From Tubulanus polymorphus (taxonomy: Eukaryota; Nemertea; Palaeonemertea; Tubulaniformes; Tubulanidae): DNA of 64,000 nucleotides. The notes beneath the pieces are model-generated. The model was given only the letters and a program-made list of their open reading frames with translations, was not told the origin of the DNA and did no database searches. The first letter of the stretch is position 1; each line of letters begins with the position of its first letter. The translations under genes and the position numbers were made by a program. The stretch spans positions 7,435,414 to 7,499,413 of the forward strand of contig NC_134034.1 of the NCBI RefSeq assembly GCF_964204645.1, in the 5' to 3' direction. Shown here in pieces: positions 1 through 9,398 of this stretch.

Positions 1-10
1 ATAAATCAAG

Positions 11-2404
11 TCAATCATCAATTATATTATTTAAAACCATTCTCCTGGCATTTTGTCTGCTGAATGTTGCTATTACCCAGTCGATAAAGCCTTCTTTAGA
101 GGTAAGTCCATAATGGACATGCATCAATGCTAAACCATTCATTCTGGACTGGGTCATGGTGCTTCTCAAATATGTTTTGAGTAGTCCAAGTTCAGAGTTT
201 GCCCGCTCACACTCACAGCTTGTCACACCTAATGTGCAAACTAGTTTCAGCATCATAAAGATATTTGGAAAGTCGTCCTCATTACATAATTTCAATGCCT
301 GAGCTGCAGTATTGGGTTTCTTGTCATCTTTCCCTAGATTAGCAATGACTTGAGAACAATGAGTTTTCCAGAGGAGGAGTTCGGAACTTATACCGCATGG
401 GGATGGCAAATCTTGTTTGTACTGATTGATGAACGATTTCAGATCATTAAGTGTGGTATTCTGCACATTTGTTGGAATTAACTTCAGTGGCTCTGAAGCA
501 ATGACACTCAATGTAGAGAATCTGGTTTCTAGTCCACTGATAAGACCATCTATGTATGGAATAACAAGACTTCTCCTATAATATTCTTCAGGTGTATCAG
601 CAGGATAATTTCCACGCTGAGTTTGACGGTTGCAGGTACGTGGTTTTGATGGTGCTATGCCATTCTGTGCTGCCAAATTTGTAATCTCCTCAAACCAGCT
701 ACTAAATACTGCATTTATATCTGAACGAACCGATTTGATAGTTGCCTTAACAATTTCAATGCTGTTGTATGCTGACAAGATATCTTCAGATCTGCCTCGA
801 AGCTTTTTTGAAAGCCCTTTTGTATAGCCCATACAGTTTTTGACAGTAATCAGGGTCACAATGAACTGGAATTGTGTTATAGCTGCCAAAAGCGTCGTGG
901 CATCACTGGTGGTTTCACGGTTGAAATTCTGTGAGGTTGACATATCGCTGAAACATCTTTCAATCGCTGGATAGAGCTCAACAAAAACCTCGAATGCATC
1001 GTGTCGCTCAACAAAACGGGTCCTACACATTTGTTTCAGTCTCTGTTTCGTTGAAGGGCATACCTCTTTGATCACATTTTCCAAATAATCTGTTCTTTTG
1101 GGGCTATTGTCGAAGAATTTATAGACTTTTTCTGCACAGTCCACCATATTTCTAACTAATGTGCTTTTAGCACAGTCGTTGAGAATCAAGTTCAAGCAAT
1201 GACTGTAGCAGTGAGTGTACACTGCAAGTGGAAAATCAGCAGTTATTCGAGCAGCACATCCGCTTTGAGCACCAGCCATTCCACCAGCGCCATCATATGT
1301 TTGACCCCTACAGTTTTCGAGGGACAAACCCCAAGCTTCAAGGGTTTTCTTAATTATTGAAGACAATCCCAATCCAGTTGTATCACTTGATACTTCGACA
1401 AAGCCAAGAAAAACCTCTCTGATATCTTTGTTGCAATCAACAAATCGCACAACCACACTTAGTTGTTCACTGTGTGAAGTGTCCGCTTTTTCGTCAGCGG
1501 ATATAGAGTAAAATTGTGAGCTTTTGATTTCATTAATCAAATCTCCGACAATTTTATCGCCAATGGCCAGGATTATACTGTTCTGGATTGTTTTTGAACG
1601 GTATGTGGCATTTTTTGGTCCGGTGGCAAGGTAATCCGAGAGAACAGAATCCCCAGCATCCATACGGAAATCAATTAATGCCTGGAAATTTCCGGAATTT
1701 ATATCAGGATCACTTATGTGTCGGGAATCATCTCGATGGCCCCGCAGTGCTATATTCTGTCTACCACAAAGTAAGACAGTTTTTATCACGGATGATAAGA
1801 CAGTACGGTTTCTTTCTATCTTTTCTAAAGCATTCTTATTACTCAGCTCCACGACAGTTTTTTGCTTGTTTTCATGTACATTTAGAAACTGCAATACCTT
1901 TTCATGTGCCTCAAGGTGAGTTTTTTTTGGTTCCTTTTTATCAGTTCCGTAATGAGCCCCTAATCGAGCATGGGTGTGTTTCATATCCGTCAATGGAGAT
2001 GTAGATAGTATTCCGAGATCACTTGACCCAAACAGACAACAATATATACAATACCCGCCTTCTTTGGCCTTTGAATATACCAGGCCTGCATATTCCTTTT
2101 TAGTTAGCCAATCTACACTAAACCTCCTGTTCTTATTTTGGTATAGAGTCGTCGGGAAATTGTAATTTTCACCAGGAACGAAGTGTTTCCGTAATAATTT
2201 ACACTTTTCATCGGCATTAAGGCTAGCTATGTCTTCAATTAATCCAATATCACAATTATCAGATGGAATCGGAATGTCATTTTTTGTTCTTTTGGGTGCG
2301 GGTGGAGGGGTGAATGTTTCATCAGTTCCCTGTTTTCTTACACTAGCATCTAGACCGGTACTTGTGGATCCAAAGAACGAAGAAATACTCGTCTGCTTTT
2401 TCAT
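11..2404 (-). CDS. hAT-family transposase-like protein (TTF zinc finger, DUF4371, dimerisation domain)
   Basis: About 797 residues, one open frame. The N-terminal third has a TTF-type zinc-finger region (WLTKKEYAGLVYS, then GGYCIYCCLFG). The middle matches the DUF4371/hAT RNase-H-like core: SADEKADTSHSEQ carries the first acidic residue and GQTYDGAGGMAG the second. The C-terminus ERANSELGLLKTYLRSTM is the hAT dimerisation signature. I start at the internal Met of MKKQTSISSFFG because the bases just upstream read TTTTATTTTGCAG, a good 3' splice site, so the 20 residues before it are probably intron. Proteins of this ZMYM1-like class are widespread in invertebrates as domesticated genes or as transposases; intactness suits either. 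I found no terminal repeats around it. Confidence 0.85.
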   Translation of the reverse strand: MKKQTSISSFFGSTSTGLDASVRKQGTDETFTPPPAPKRTKNDIPIPSDNCDIGLIEDIASLNADEKCKLLRKHFVPGENYNFPTTLYQNKNRRFSVDWLTKKEYAGLVYSKAKEGGYCIYCCLFGSSDLGILSTSPLTDMKHTHARLGAHYGTDKKEPKKTHLEAHEKVLQFLNVHENKQKTVVELSNKNALEKIERNRTVLSSVIKTVLLCGRQNIALRGHRDDSRHISDPDINSGNFQALIDFRMDAGDSVLSDYLATGPKNATYRSKTIQNSIILAIGDKIVGDLINEIKSSQFYSISADEKADTSHSEQLSVVVRFVDCNKDIREVFLGFVEVSSDTTGLGLSSIIKKTLEAWGLSLENCRGQTYDGAGGMAGAQSGCAARITADFPLAVYTHCYSHCLNLILNDCAKSTLVRNMVDCAEKVYKFFDNSPKRTDYLENVIKEVCPSTKQRLKQMCRTRFVERHDAFEVFVELYPAIERCFSDMSTSQNFNRETTSDATTLLAAITQFQFIVTLITVKNCMGYTKGLSKKLRGRSEDILSAYNSIEIVKATIKSVRSDINAVFSSWFEEITNLAAQNGIAPSKPRTCNRQTQRGNYPADTPEEYYRRSLVIPYIDGLISGLETRFSTLSVIASEPLKLIPTNVQNTTLNDLKSFINQYKQDLPSPCGISSELLLWKTHCSQVIANLGKDDKKPNTAAQALKLCNEDDFPNIFMMLKLVCTLGVTSCECERANSELGLLKTYLRSTMTQSRMNGLALMHVHYGLTSKEGFIDWVIATFSRQNARRMVLNNIIDD

Positions 2405-2865
2405 CTGCAAAATAAAAAAACACACAAATGAGAATAATTCAACAAATTCGCATATGATAATCACGATCGACTCATCACTGGTTCGTCAAGTTGAAAAATT
2501 GGCAGAAAGCTTGCAAGCCAATGTCTATTTCACACTTCAAAAGTAAAATCAGAACTGGCCTTATCTATGATAAACATTCAATTATAAATACATCATAGCT
2601 CCTTGATAATGGTACATGTAATTAGTAATAGTCCGCGACTACTTCAACTTGAGGCCGAGGGGATTTTTCACAGACTATTTAATATATACAAATGTCAATA
2701 TTTCTCTTGTGGGCTCACATAATTTAATGCAATCTATATACACAGAAGAATAAATAATAGAACTTTACAAAAATATAATTATACATACCTTAGAAGCGTT
2801 ATATAAGTTAGATGATCATTTTATTGCGGCAGAGAAATTATTTTTTACATGCATTTACTTCCTAG
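2405..2865. other. Non-coding stretch upstream of the hAT-like gene
   Basis: Probable intron or 5' flank of the hAT-like gene. The pyrimidine-rich splice acceptor sits at its lower edge. The rest is AT-rich without a convincing exon or repeat. Confidence 0.4.
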
Positions 2866-2940
2866 TGGCTGGTTTACATCCAGTTGAGCAGAAGGCATAA
2901 GGGTTCGAATCCCAAATATCCCCCCAAAAAATTTTTTTTT
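2866..2940 (+). repeat. Possible tRNA-derived SINE head
   Basis: TAGTGGCTGG resembles a pol III A box, and about 30 bases on GGGTTCGAATCCC matches the B box (GGTTCGANNCC). An A-run and a T-run follow. No cloverleaf could be confirmed by eye, so this is a SINE-like fragment rather than a tRNA gene. Confidence 0.35.
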
Positions 2941-2986
2941 ACTCATTTGGCTTGAAAAGGTAGGTCCAATTTTTTTTCCTGTGACT

Positions 2987-3025
2987 TTTAGGGGGGAGCA
3001 CGTGCCCCGCGTGCTCCCCCCTAAA
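2987..3025. repeat. Perfect 16-bp G-rich inverted repeat
   Basis: TTTAGGGGGGAGCACG at 2987-3002 is mirrored exactly at 3010-3025 across a 7-base loop. The neighbouring words (GTGGCGGATTTAGG on the other strand) are typical of a short interspersed repeat in invertebrate genomes. Confidence 0.6.
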
Positions 3026-3315
3026 TCCGCCACTGTTGAGGCCTGGGCTTGGTTTTTTGGCCAAGAACCAAAAATCGTCGTCGGCAGGGAAGTCATGGAC
3101 GATACCGGCTTTAGCCTACCGGGTTTCGGATGATTAGCCAGATGGAGCTCTCTGCCCAGTCAGGGCGCTCAAAGCTTATTTAGCTCGCACCTTACCCTTT
3201 AGAAAGGGGAGGGAAAGGTTGTTTTTGTCTCTAATGGAGAATTCGGTCAGGGATATCTCTAGAGATGGATTGTGACCTTGATTAAAGAGGCTTTAAATAG
3301 GGAAGGAGCCCCAGA

Positions 3316-3582
3316 GTGCAGGGAGTAGTTTCGCATCAGGTCAGATCGCTTGCTTCTTCCTGGTCCGCCTTCACGGGCGCGTCTATTGATGCAATCTGTA
3401 AGGCGGCCTACTGGGGCTCTCCCTCTACGTTCTCGTCCTTCTATCTTCGTGACTTGTCAGGCCAGTTAGGGTCGTCAACAGCCATTTGTTGTGTAGTTAT
3501 GGCTCAAGGGGTTAGGCGTCCCCCTAAGCTGGTTGACTCGCGTATTCCTGCGGACCCCTTTTTACCGGGTCCAGGGGATTAG
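3316..3582 (+). pseudogene. C-terminal fragment of a DIRS/Ngaro-type tyrosine recombinase
   Basis: The fragment SHQVRSLASSWSAFTGASI is followed by KAAYWGSPSTFSSFYLRD. HxxR followed about 30 residues later by an FY(L)RD tyrosine is the C-terminal catalytic pattern of tyrosine recombinases in DIRS-like retroelements and Cryptons. The upstream catalytic Arg/Lys region is missing, so this is the last roughly 90 residues only. The DNA around it is GC-richer than its surroundings and ends in the hairpin at 3950-4039, as expected of a 3' element end. No reverse transcriptase is visible nearby. Confidence 0.6.
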
Positions 3583-3949
3583 TGTTTTTCACTTGAAGGA
3601 TTTACCTGCGATTCAGGGAATCTCGTCCTTCAGTTCGCTTTATTTACTGTCTGGGTTTCACAGGGATGAAATTGGACATGTACTGTAATTACCAAGTAAT
3701 TTTTGTTTTTCTTGGGTATGCGATGTTGTGGTTCGGGTAGGACAGAGGGGACTACCCGTGTATTTTTATTAAGCCTTGGAGGGTCTCAACAGGGATCGGA
3801 TCGCATTCGTTCGGGTCGCTGTCTTTCAGCTCGGAAGGTAAGCATAGTTCTCCTTATTCTTGGAGGTCTGTGTTCGTTTTTTGGGTGTATTTGTTTTTCA
3901 ACTTGGCCGTCCCTCCTCCTAGTCCTCCTAGTCTGTGGGATTCTGGATA
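3583..3949. other. 3' tail of the DIRS-like element
   Basis: No gene. GT-rich sequence between the recombinase stop and the hairpin; the open frames seen here look random. Probably the untranslated tail of the retroelement. Confidence 0.4.
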
Positions 3950-4039
3950 GTATGTTTTGCAGGGAATGTATATGAAGGGAATATTACAATTTTTAGCATG
4001 AAAATTTGTATTCCCGAGTATCTTACCTGCAAAACATAC
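3950..4039. repeat. Hairpin at the end of the DIRS-like element
   Basis: GTATGTTTTGCAGG (3950-3963) is the exact inverse of CCTGCAAAACATAC (4026-4039), with inner GGGAAT/ATTCCC pairing. It probably marks a structured element terminus. Confidence 0.55.
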
Positions 4040-4357
4040 GTTTTAGTCCCCCCGCCTCCCAGCTCGTTGGGTTATATTACCCAAGAATTATATGAGCGTA
4101 CTTCCGGCTTTAGGATTCGCGCCAGTATGCGCGCCATGATTGCTTTTTCCACAGGTGCTATCTTTAAGTAACTTCAAGTTTAAAATAGGAAGCACAGTAC
4201 ATCCATAGAAACTACGCACAGAAAGAGACTGTTATATTATTACCATAGTTTAACATTTCGTTTCAAAGTTGTTAGTAGTCAAATCTAATAGAAGATGGTT
4301 TTTATGTGACGAAACTCAGTGGAAAATATGTTAAAATAATAATCAGCAGGAATCCAA

Positions 4358-5290
4358 TAGGATTTCTGCCGAGGCAGCAGAAACCCTAATAACGTAATGA
4401 ATGCAGCTTTTATTAGGAAATTTGGCTAGGATAGAATCTAATCAGGAATAAATGTCCCTTTATCCAGAAAGTTCAGGGCATATGATATGATACTGACAAA
4501 CTTAAATACTGTGTGTCACTTGTTCGTGTTGAAGCGAATAAATCCAATCAAGCAATCCAATACGAAAATTTTATGTTATACGAATAGTAATTGATACGAG
4601 TCATGAATAAAAACGAAACCATACAAGTCTTTTCATCCGATATTCAAAGATATTAATATATATATATATTATCATTGGTCGATTCGAAGCTGTAAAATCC
4701 AGATTGAATACGTATTAAGTTATGAAATAGTTCGAACTGATATCACACACTATACAGTCAATAAATTAAATCCAGTGCACAGCGATATATCTAACTAGGG
4801 CTGATACAACTGTAAACGTTCTTTTTCCCCATTTTTCAGTCCTAAGACTTTTCCCTTAATAGTCCATATACTGGTAAATAGCTTCGTGTACTGATGAAGA
4901 AAACGGCTAATTGTCGAAATTACTGTTTGAAGACCGCGACTGAATGTGAAGGCTTGCGGCAATAAATGTGTTTATTTACACTTGAATTGATAATCGAAGT
5001 GAGGGCCAGCCTGCGGATGATTTCGGGATGACGACTCTAAAAAACATGTCACCTCATTGAATGGGGCTCAATTTTCGATGTTTACGGCCCGACAGCGCTT
5101 TTGTAACGTTGATTTATCAAAATTCCCATGCAGTATCAGTAGATCAAAGTGAGCTAAATGAAATAAAATGGATTGTATCGGAAACCGCGCTAAGGGAAGA
5201 AAGCCTTTGCAGTTTTGACGTCAAATGTCAAATAATAATAATAAACACCAGATATCAATAGGGTTTTCTGTGATGTAACAGAAAACCCTA
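4358..5290. repeat. Dispersed repeat bounded by hairpins (copy 1)
   Basis: A hairpin at 4358-4388 and a related one at 5259-5290 (TAGGGTTTTCTGT/ACAGAAAACCCTA) bound about 930 bp. The section near 4,870-5,240 reappears inverted at 48,860-49,300, with shared words such as GTCGGGCCGTAAACATCG and CATCCCGAAATCA. There is no coding capacity; the short frame at 5061-5261 is incidental. Probably a non-autonomous transposable element. Confidence 0.55.
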
Positions 5291-5588
5291 AAAATATCCT
5301 GTACAATTTTTAGAGGTTCTGAGCAGTGTCCTCTGAGGTAAAATCTGAGCCTTGCTCATCTAGTTCTCTCGTCGATGGTACAAAATGTAAATTGAAATTT
5401 GGATAAGATGAAATTTCAATGGTGTAAATATGGCGGACGAGCAAACAGTCGAGGTGTGAGTACTCGTCGTTTCTAAGAATTTATCAAGTCTCTCGCCCTG
5501 CTCTACCACTGTGGATAACGTGAGTTTTTGAGTCTCCATCAGTAGTTATACTGTCCCGGTATAGGCGGGTGCGGTTGGTTGTGGTTAA

Positions 5589-5770
5589 CCGGAAGTGACG
5601 TAATCCAAGATGGCGACCGGAAGTGACGTAATCCAAGATGGCGGCCGGAAGTGATGTAATCCAAGATGGCGACCGGAAGTGACGTAATCCAAGATGGCGG
5701 ATCCAAGATGGCGGATCCATGATGGTGGCAGGAAGTAATGTCATCCAAGATGGCGGATCCAAGATAGCGG
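5589..5770 (+). promoter_or_regulatory. Tandem 28-bp units carrying ETS, CRE and YY1-like motifs
   Basis: Four near-perfect 28-bp units start at 5589, 5617, 5645 and 5673, followed by degenerate ones. Each holds CCGGAAGTG (ETS/GABP core), TGACGTAA (CRE/ATF core; one unit has TGATGTAA) and CCAAGATGGCG (YY1-like). These are core elements of TATA-less animal promoters. The array ends about 155 bp before the ATG of the PC4-like gene, so it is the likely promoter of that gene. Confidence 0.65.
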
Positions 5771-5926
5771 GAAAATTTAAAAAATACATCGGACGAGTTC
5801 GGGCAAAGCTATTTCGGATATGGGTCTGGGCAAGATTTTTGTAACAATAGAAACAACATCGCCACCTACAATCCATCGACAATAGACAGGTCATTTCATT
5901 TAGAGACGAGACACACAACGAGCAAC

Positions 5927-6757
5927 ATGTACTCTCCGGTTATCTCATCGTCACCTAACGAAAACAGTCTTCATATAACTTATGCACCTGTAAAACGACG
6001 TTATCAGCAACAAAATACGGATACATCAGTACCAAAGGAGAAGAAAAGTAAAAAGAATCTTGATATAGGTATGTATTTAACTCTCTCAGATTTTTTCAAC
6101 TTATATTCTCAATATCAATTCGGGTTAGTAATCTATCCTAAATCTTATCGTTTCAGGAGATACAGCAACACCGAATTCTCTGAATGATAACACTAGCAAA
6201 TCGGAAACGCAGTTTTATCTAGGAATGCTAGTTTATGTCAGTCCTACTACGTGGAACGATACGAAAAGAATTGAAATTCGACATTACGATTGTAGCGCAA
6301 AAGGATGGGCATATCCGACCAAAAATGGAATATCTCTATACATTCAAGAGTGGGTACATTTAAACTTTTGCAAAATGGAAATCGACAACGCAATCGATCG
6401 CGCTAAAGCTGGTGACTACGACTCTAGCGTATCCAGTTTAGGGAGAGATAATTACGTTAAAGTCTACAAATCTCGAGAGAGCCACCGCGTGTACGTTGAT
6501 ATACGATATTATCGTTTCGTCGATGACAAGGGTACCAGAGAAGCGACCAAAAAGGTGTTAAATTGTCTCTTGCGCAGTGGAATAATTTGAAAGATATTGA
6601 CTTAAGCGATATAATACCCCAACTCAAAACTACCAGACCATGTATATTCACTCTTTTTAATCGGGAAGACTTTTGCTGTTTCTGTGCTACTAGAGACATT
6701 AGTGTTTTCGAGAAGATACGTGAATGTCCCGAAGTAAACAATCCTTCTGATATCTGA
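5927..6757 (+). pseudogene. Two-exon gene with tandem PC4-like (p15 coactivator) domains, frameshifted
   Basis: Exon 1 is 5927-6068; an 88-bp intron (GTATGT...TTTCAG) occupies 6069-6156; exon 2 follows in phase. The protein has a polar, lysine-rich start, then two repeats of the PC4 ssDNA-binding fold. The first contains RIEIRHY, YPTKNGISL and EW; the second contains NYVKVYKS, VYVDIRYYRF and, in the next frame, LSLAQWNNLKDIDL. The second domain crosses a single-base frameshift near 6552, so the first frame stops at 6590 while the expected C-terminal half lies in the frame ending at 6757. PC4 normally binds single-stranded DNA and aids pol II transcription. The frameshift may be real or a sequencing error at A5GG. 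Host gene or captured element gene cannot be told. Confidence 0.6.
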
Positions 6758-7125
6758 GTTACTTATTTTACATATTCGCATATTATTGTAATTACTTTGA
6801 AGAATAAACGAAAATGTCCTTTTTTATTAAATGATAACGAGCGTATTTTCTTTTACTCATGGGAGGAGTGCTCAAAAGGATCGAAGGCGGCAACGAGAAA
6901 AAAAACAACAAATTATTTTCATGGTTGAAATATCATATGTTCACGTTTTATTCTTCATAAAAGTTCTTATGAGAATATTTACACAAAGTCATAACAACAT
7001 TCACATGGAGATAGCAAAGTAACAACGGAAGCAACACATTTTCTTGGTAGAAATATGAAAATTATATGTTTTTTATTCCATGGAAACAATAAGCTATGAG
7101 AATATTTACAAGATAATTACAAACT
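6758..7125. other. AT-rich flank, no gene seen
   Basis: Probable 3' region of the PC4-like gene (AATAAA-like words near 6803), leading into the 80-bp satellite. The short frame at 6831-7022 has no recognisable features. Confidence 0.4.
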
Positions 7126-7640
7126 CAGTTCTTTATTGCATCAAAAAAAGATAATTACAAACTCAATGGATTAGATTAATATATAAAATATAATGCTAAT
7201 ATTTCAGTTCTTTATTGCATCAAAAAAAGATAATTACAAACTCAATGGATTAGATTAATATATAAAATATAATACTAATATTTCAGTTCTTTATTGCATC
7301 AAAAAAAAAAGATAATTACAAACTAAATGGATTAGATTAATATATAAAATATAATACTAATATTTCAGTTCTTTATTGCATCAAAATAAGATAATTACAG
7401 AGTACATACATTACAATAATATCTGAAATAAAAATGCAATACTAATATATCAGTACTTTATTGTGTTAAAAACAGATAATGATACAAATAAATATCAATG
7501 TAATATCTGAAATAAAAATGCAATACTAATATTTCAGTTCTTTATTGCATTGAAAGATAACTACAAATTAGATACATTACAATAATATCGGAAATTAAAA
7601 TGCAATACTAATATTTCAGTACTTTATTGAGCCAAACAAA
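7126..7640. repeat. Tandem repeat, unit about 80 bp
   Basis: The word CAGTTCTTTATTG or a close variant recurs near 7126, 7205, 7284, 7365, 7450, 7535 and 7616, a spacing of 79-85 bp. The whole unit is repeated, with poly-A tracts that vary in length. No coding potential. Confidence 0.85.
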
Positions 7641-8048
7641 AATATTTACAAATAAGTAACTACAAATTGACTAGATAGAACTCATGTCCCTAAATTGTAT
7701 GATGCCATTAGAAACGTAATAAACGGTACATTATCGGTCGCCTATATAATATTATTAAGCCTAATTAACTATAAGTATATCTCCCATCCCCCGCTCCGAT
7801 AGCTGACTGACAGTTCTATGCGTATTGAAAGATCGTTAGTAAATCATCGAAGCAAGCAAACAAGAGATGAAAAAATCATTTCGCGCAAACCCGTTTTGTT
7901 TAGTACTTCTGAGACCAATGTTACGAGGCAACTTTCCAGCTACCACTGTGCGCAAATAAACTGAGTTTACTGTCCAAGAGCCAAGACGGAGGTAAATTTC
8001 CAGCTTATCGCGGCAATGAAACTGAGTTTACTGTCGCAACATCAGAAA
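7641..8048. other. Unassigned stretch
   Basis: No gene or clear repeat. Contains two similar phrases, AACTGAGTTTACTGTC and AACTGAGTTTACTGTCGC (around 7960 and 8018), suggesting a short local duplication just downstream of the polymerase C-terminus. Confidence 0.4.
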
Positions 8049-9262
8049 CTAGTAACCAAACGGTAATGTGTTATATCTATTACCCGGATCAAATGCCCTT
8101 TTTGTGTACACGGCGCGGTAGGTTTTGGTCTCATCCTTGTTATAAATTATCCCCTCCTTATATCTCGTTTAATTGTACCCGGATTATTTACTAAAAGCTT
8201 CTCACGGGTATCGTCGGTGATTAATTTAAGCATAGATTTGAAATTGACGACTTGACTATTTCTGTAATTCAGATTTATCCCCTTGACTTTGCATTCATAC
8301 GAATAACGGTTCGTCTCCGTATCAAGGACTTTAAAGCTGTAATTTTTAGGTCCCCCCGAAACAAATTCAGTTATGTAGCAATTACGACCGAGCTCGTCTG
8401 TCATGTCGCCTAAGAAGTTACCAGTTTCTGGTTCCCATTCACCAGGCTTTACGGAATAGATGATCGAATCAGTGTCCGTATAAAGGGTTCGATCCCCTAG
8501 CTTCTCCATGTATGTATACAGTATGAGTCGAGCGTGAGCAGTTGTAAAAGCAGCTATGGCAACGTTTGTTCGACTGTTTGGCTTGACAAACTCAGACTTT
8601 GTTTTGTAATGTACACGGAGTACATCATCGTTACAGATGATTATGTCCGAAATTTCAACCGTCGAATCGAGAATCAACTCGTAAAAGTCCGAAATGTATT
8701 TCGCCGAAGTTTTGTTACTATTCTGACCAAATTTCCCCCACATACTGTTCAGACATAATTTTGCGACTGTTCGCAGACCCGGAATTTTTTCAATCTTATC
8801 CCCATCTAATTGGATACCTTCCCGCGCCGCGTATTCCGCTATATAGTTTAGTCTTTCATCGTCGGACATATCGCCCGATGGCCACCCACTAGATTCCGTC
8901 TTAACTTTCAGAAATTTATCGATGTACGACTTAAATAGACCAGTTCGGTTATCGGACCAATGCCAAACTTCATGTAAAGAAACAATTTGATAACCCATAT
9001 CAAGGGCTTTGATTACTTCCAGGGTTACCCACTCGCCCGTCAATTGCCTCTCCCTGTCAGTATGTTGGCACGGCGCGTCCTGATTAATTTCATCCACACA
9101 CGTTCGGCAAAGTGGGAAAGTGAGTTTCCCACCGGACCTATATGGTAAGACCGGCAGGAATAATTTCCGCGGTGGAAGTACACACTTGACTAATCCGTAA
9201 TATTGCCGTATATCGCCGAAGTTTTCTGTTACAACAGTGGGATGGCCTATTGGATAGCTATA
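8049..9262 (-). pseudogene. C-terminal half of a Polinton-type protein-primed DNA polymerase B
   Basis: Starts with PIGHPTVVTENFGD, continues through FPLCRTCVDEI, the polymerase motif B region (LNSMWGKFGQ) and the catalytic motif C YTDTDS, and ends after a frameshift near 8150 with KTYRAVYTKRAF. All are typical of organellar/viral DNA polymerase B (PF03175). An in-frame stop lies immediately upstream at 9263-9265 and homology ends there, so this is a break, not a start. The motif A region is missing. The N-terminal half is found on the other strand from 9399, which implies an inversion. Base composition is balanced, unlike the AT-rich elements further right, so this is a different Polinton family. 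Confidence 0.8.
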
Positions 9263-9398
9263 TCATGAATTTACAAATGGATATAGCGAGCAAATGTCAA
9301 TGTATTTTATTCTCTGGTCCTCGGATACTTTATGATATAGTTTTATCGCATTTGTTCGGCCACCGTTAAAACATTCACGAGGTTCAAGTGGGGGCAAT

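Noticed and set aside
1588-2004. Frame antisense to the hAT-like gene
   Set aside because: Shadow of the 817-codon frame.
2845-3096. 83-codon frame on the - strand
   Set aside because: Crosses the G-rich palindrome and the SINE-like piece; no domain.
5484-5918. Open frame of 144 codons on the - strand with repeated PSWIT/HFR units
   Set aside because: It is the antisense reading of the 28-bp promoter-module repeats; 28 is not a multiple of 3 and the frame has no family match.
7126-7640. Regular repeats that could suggest a CRISPR array
   Set aside because: The units are contiguous 80-bp satellite copies with no unique spacers, and the genome is eukaryotic.
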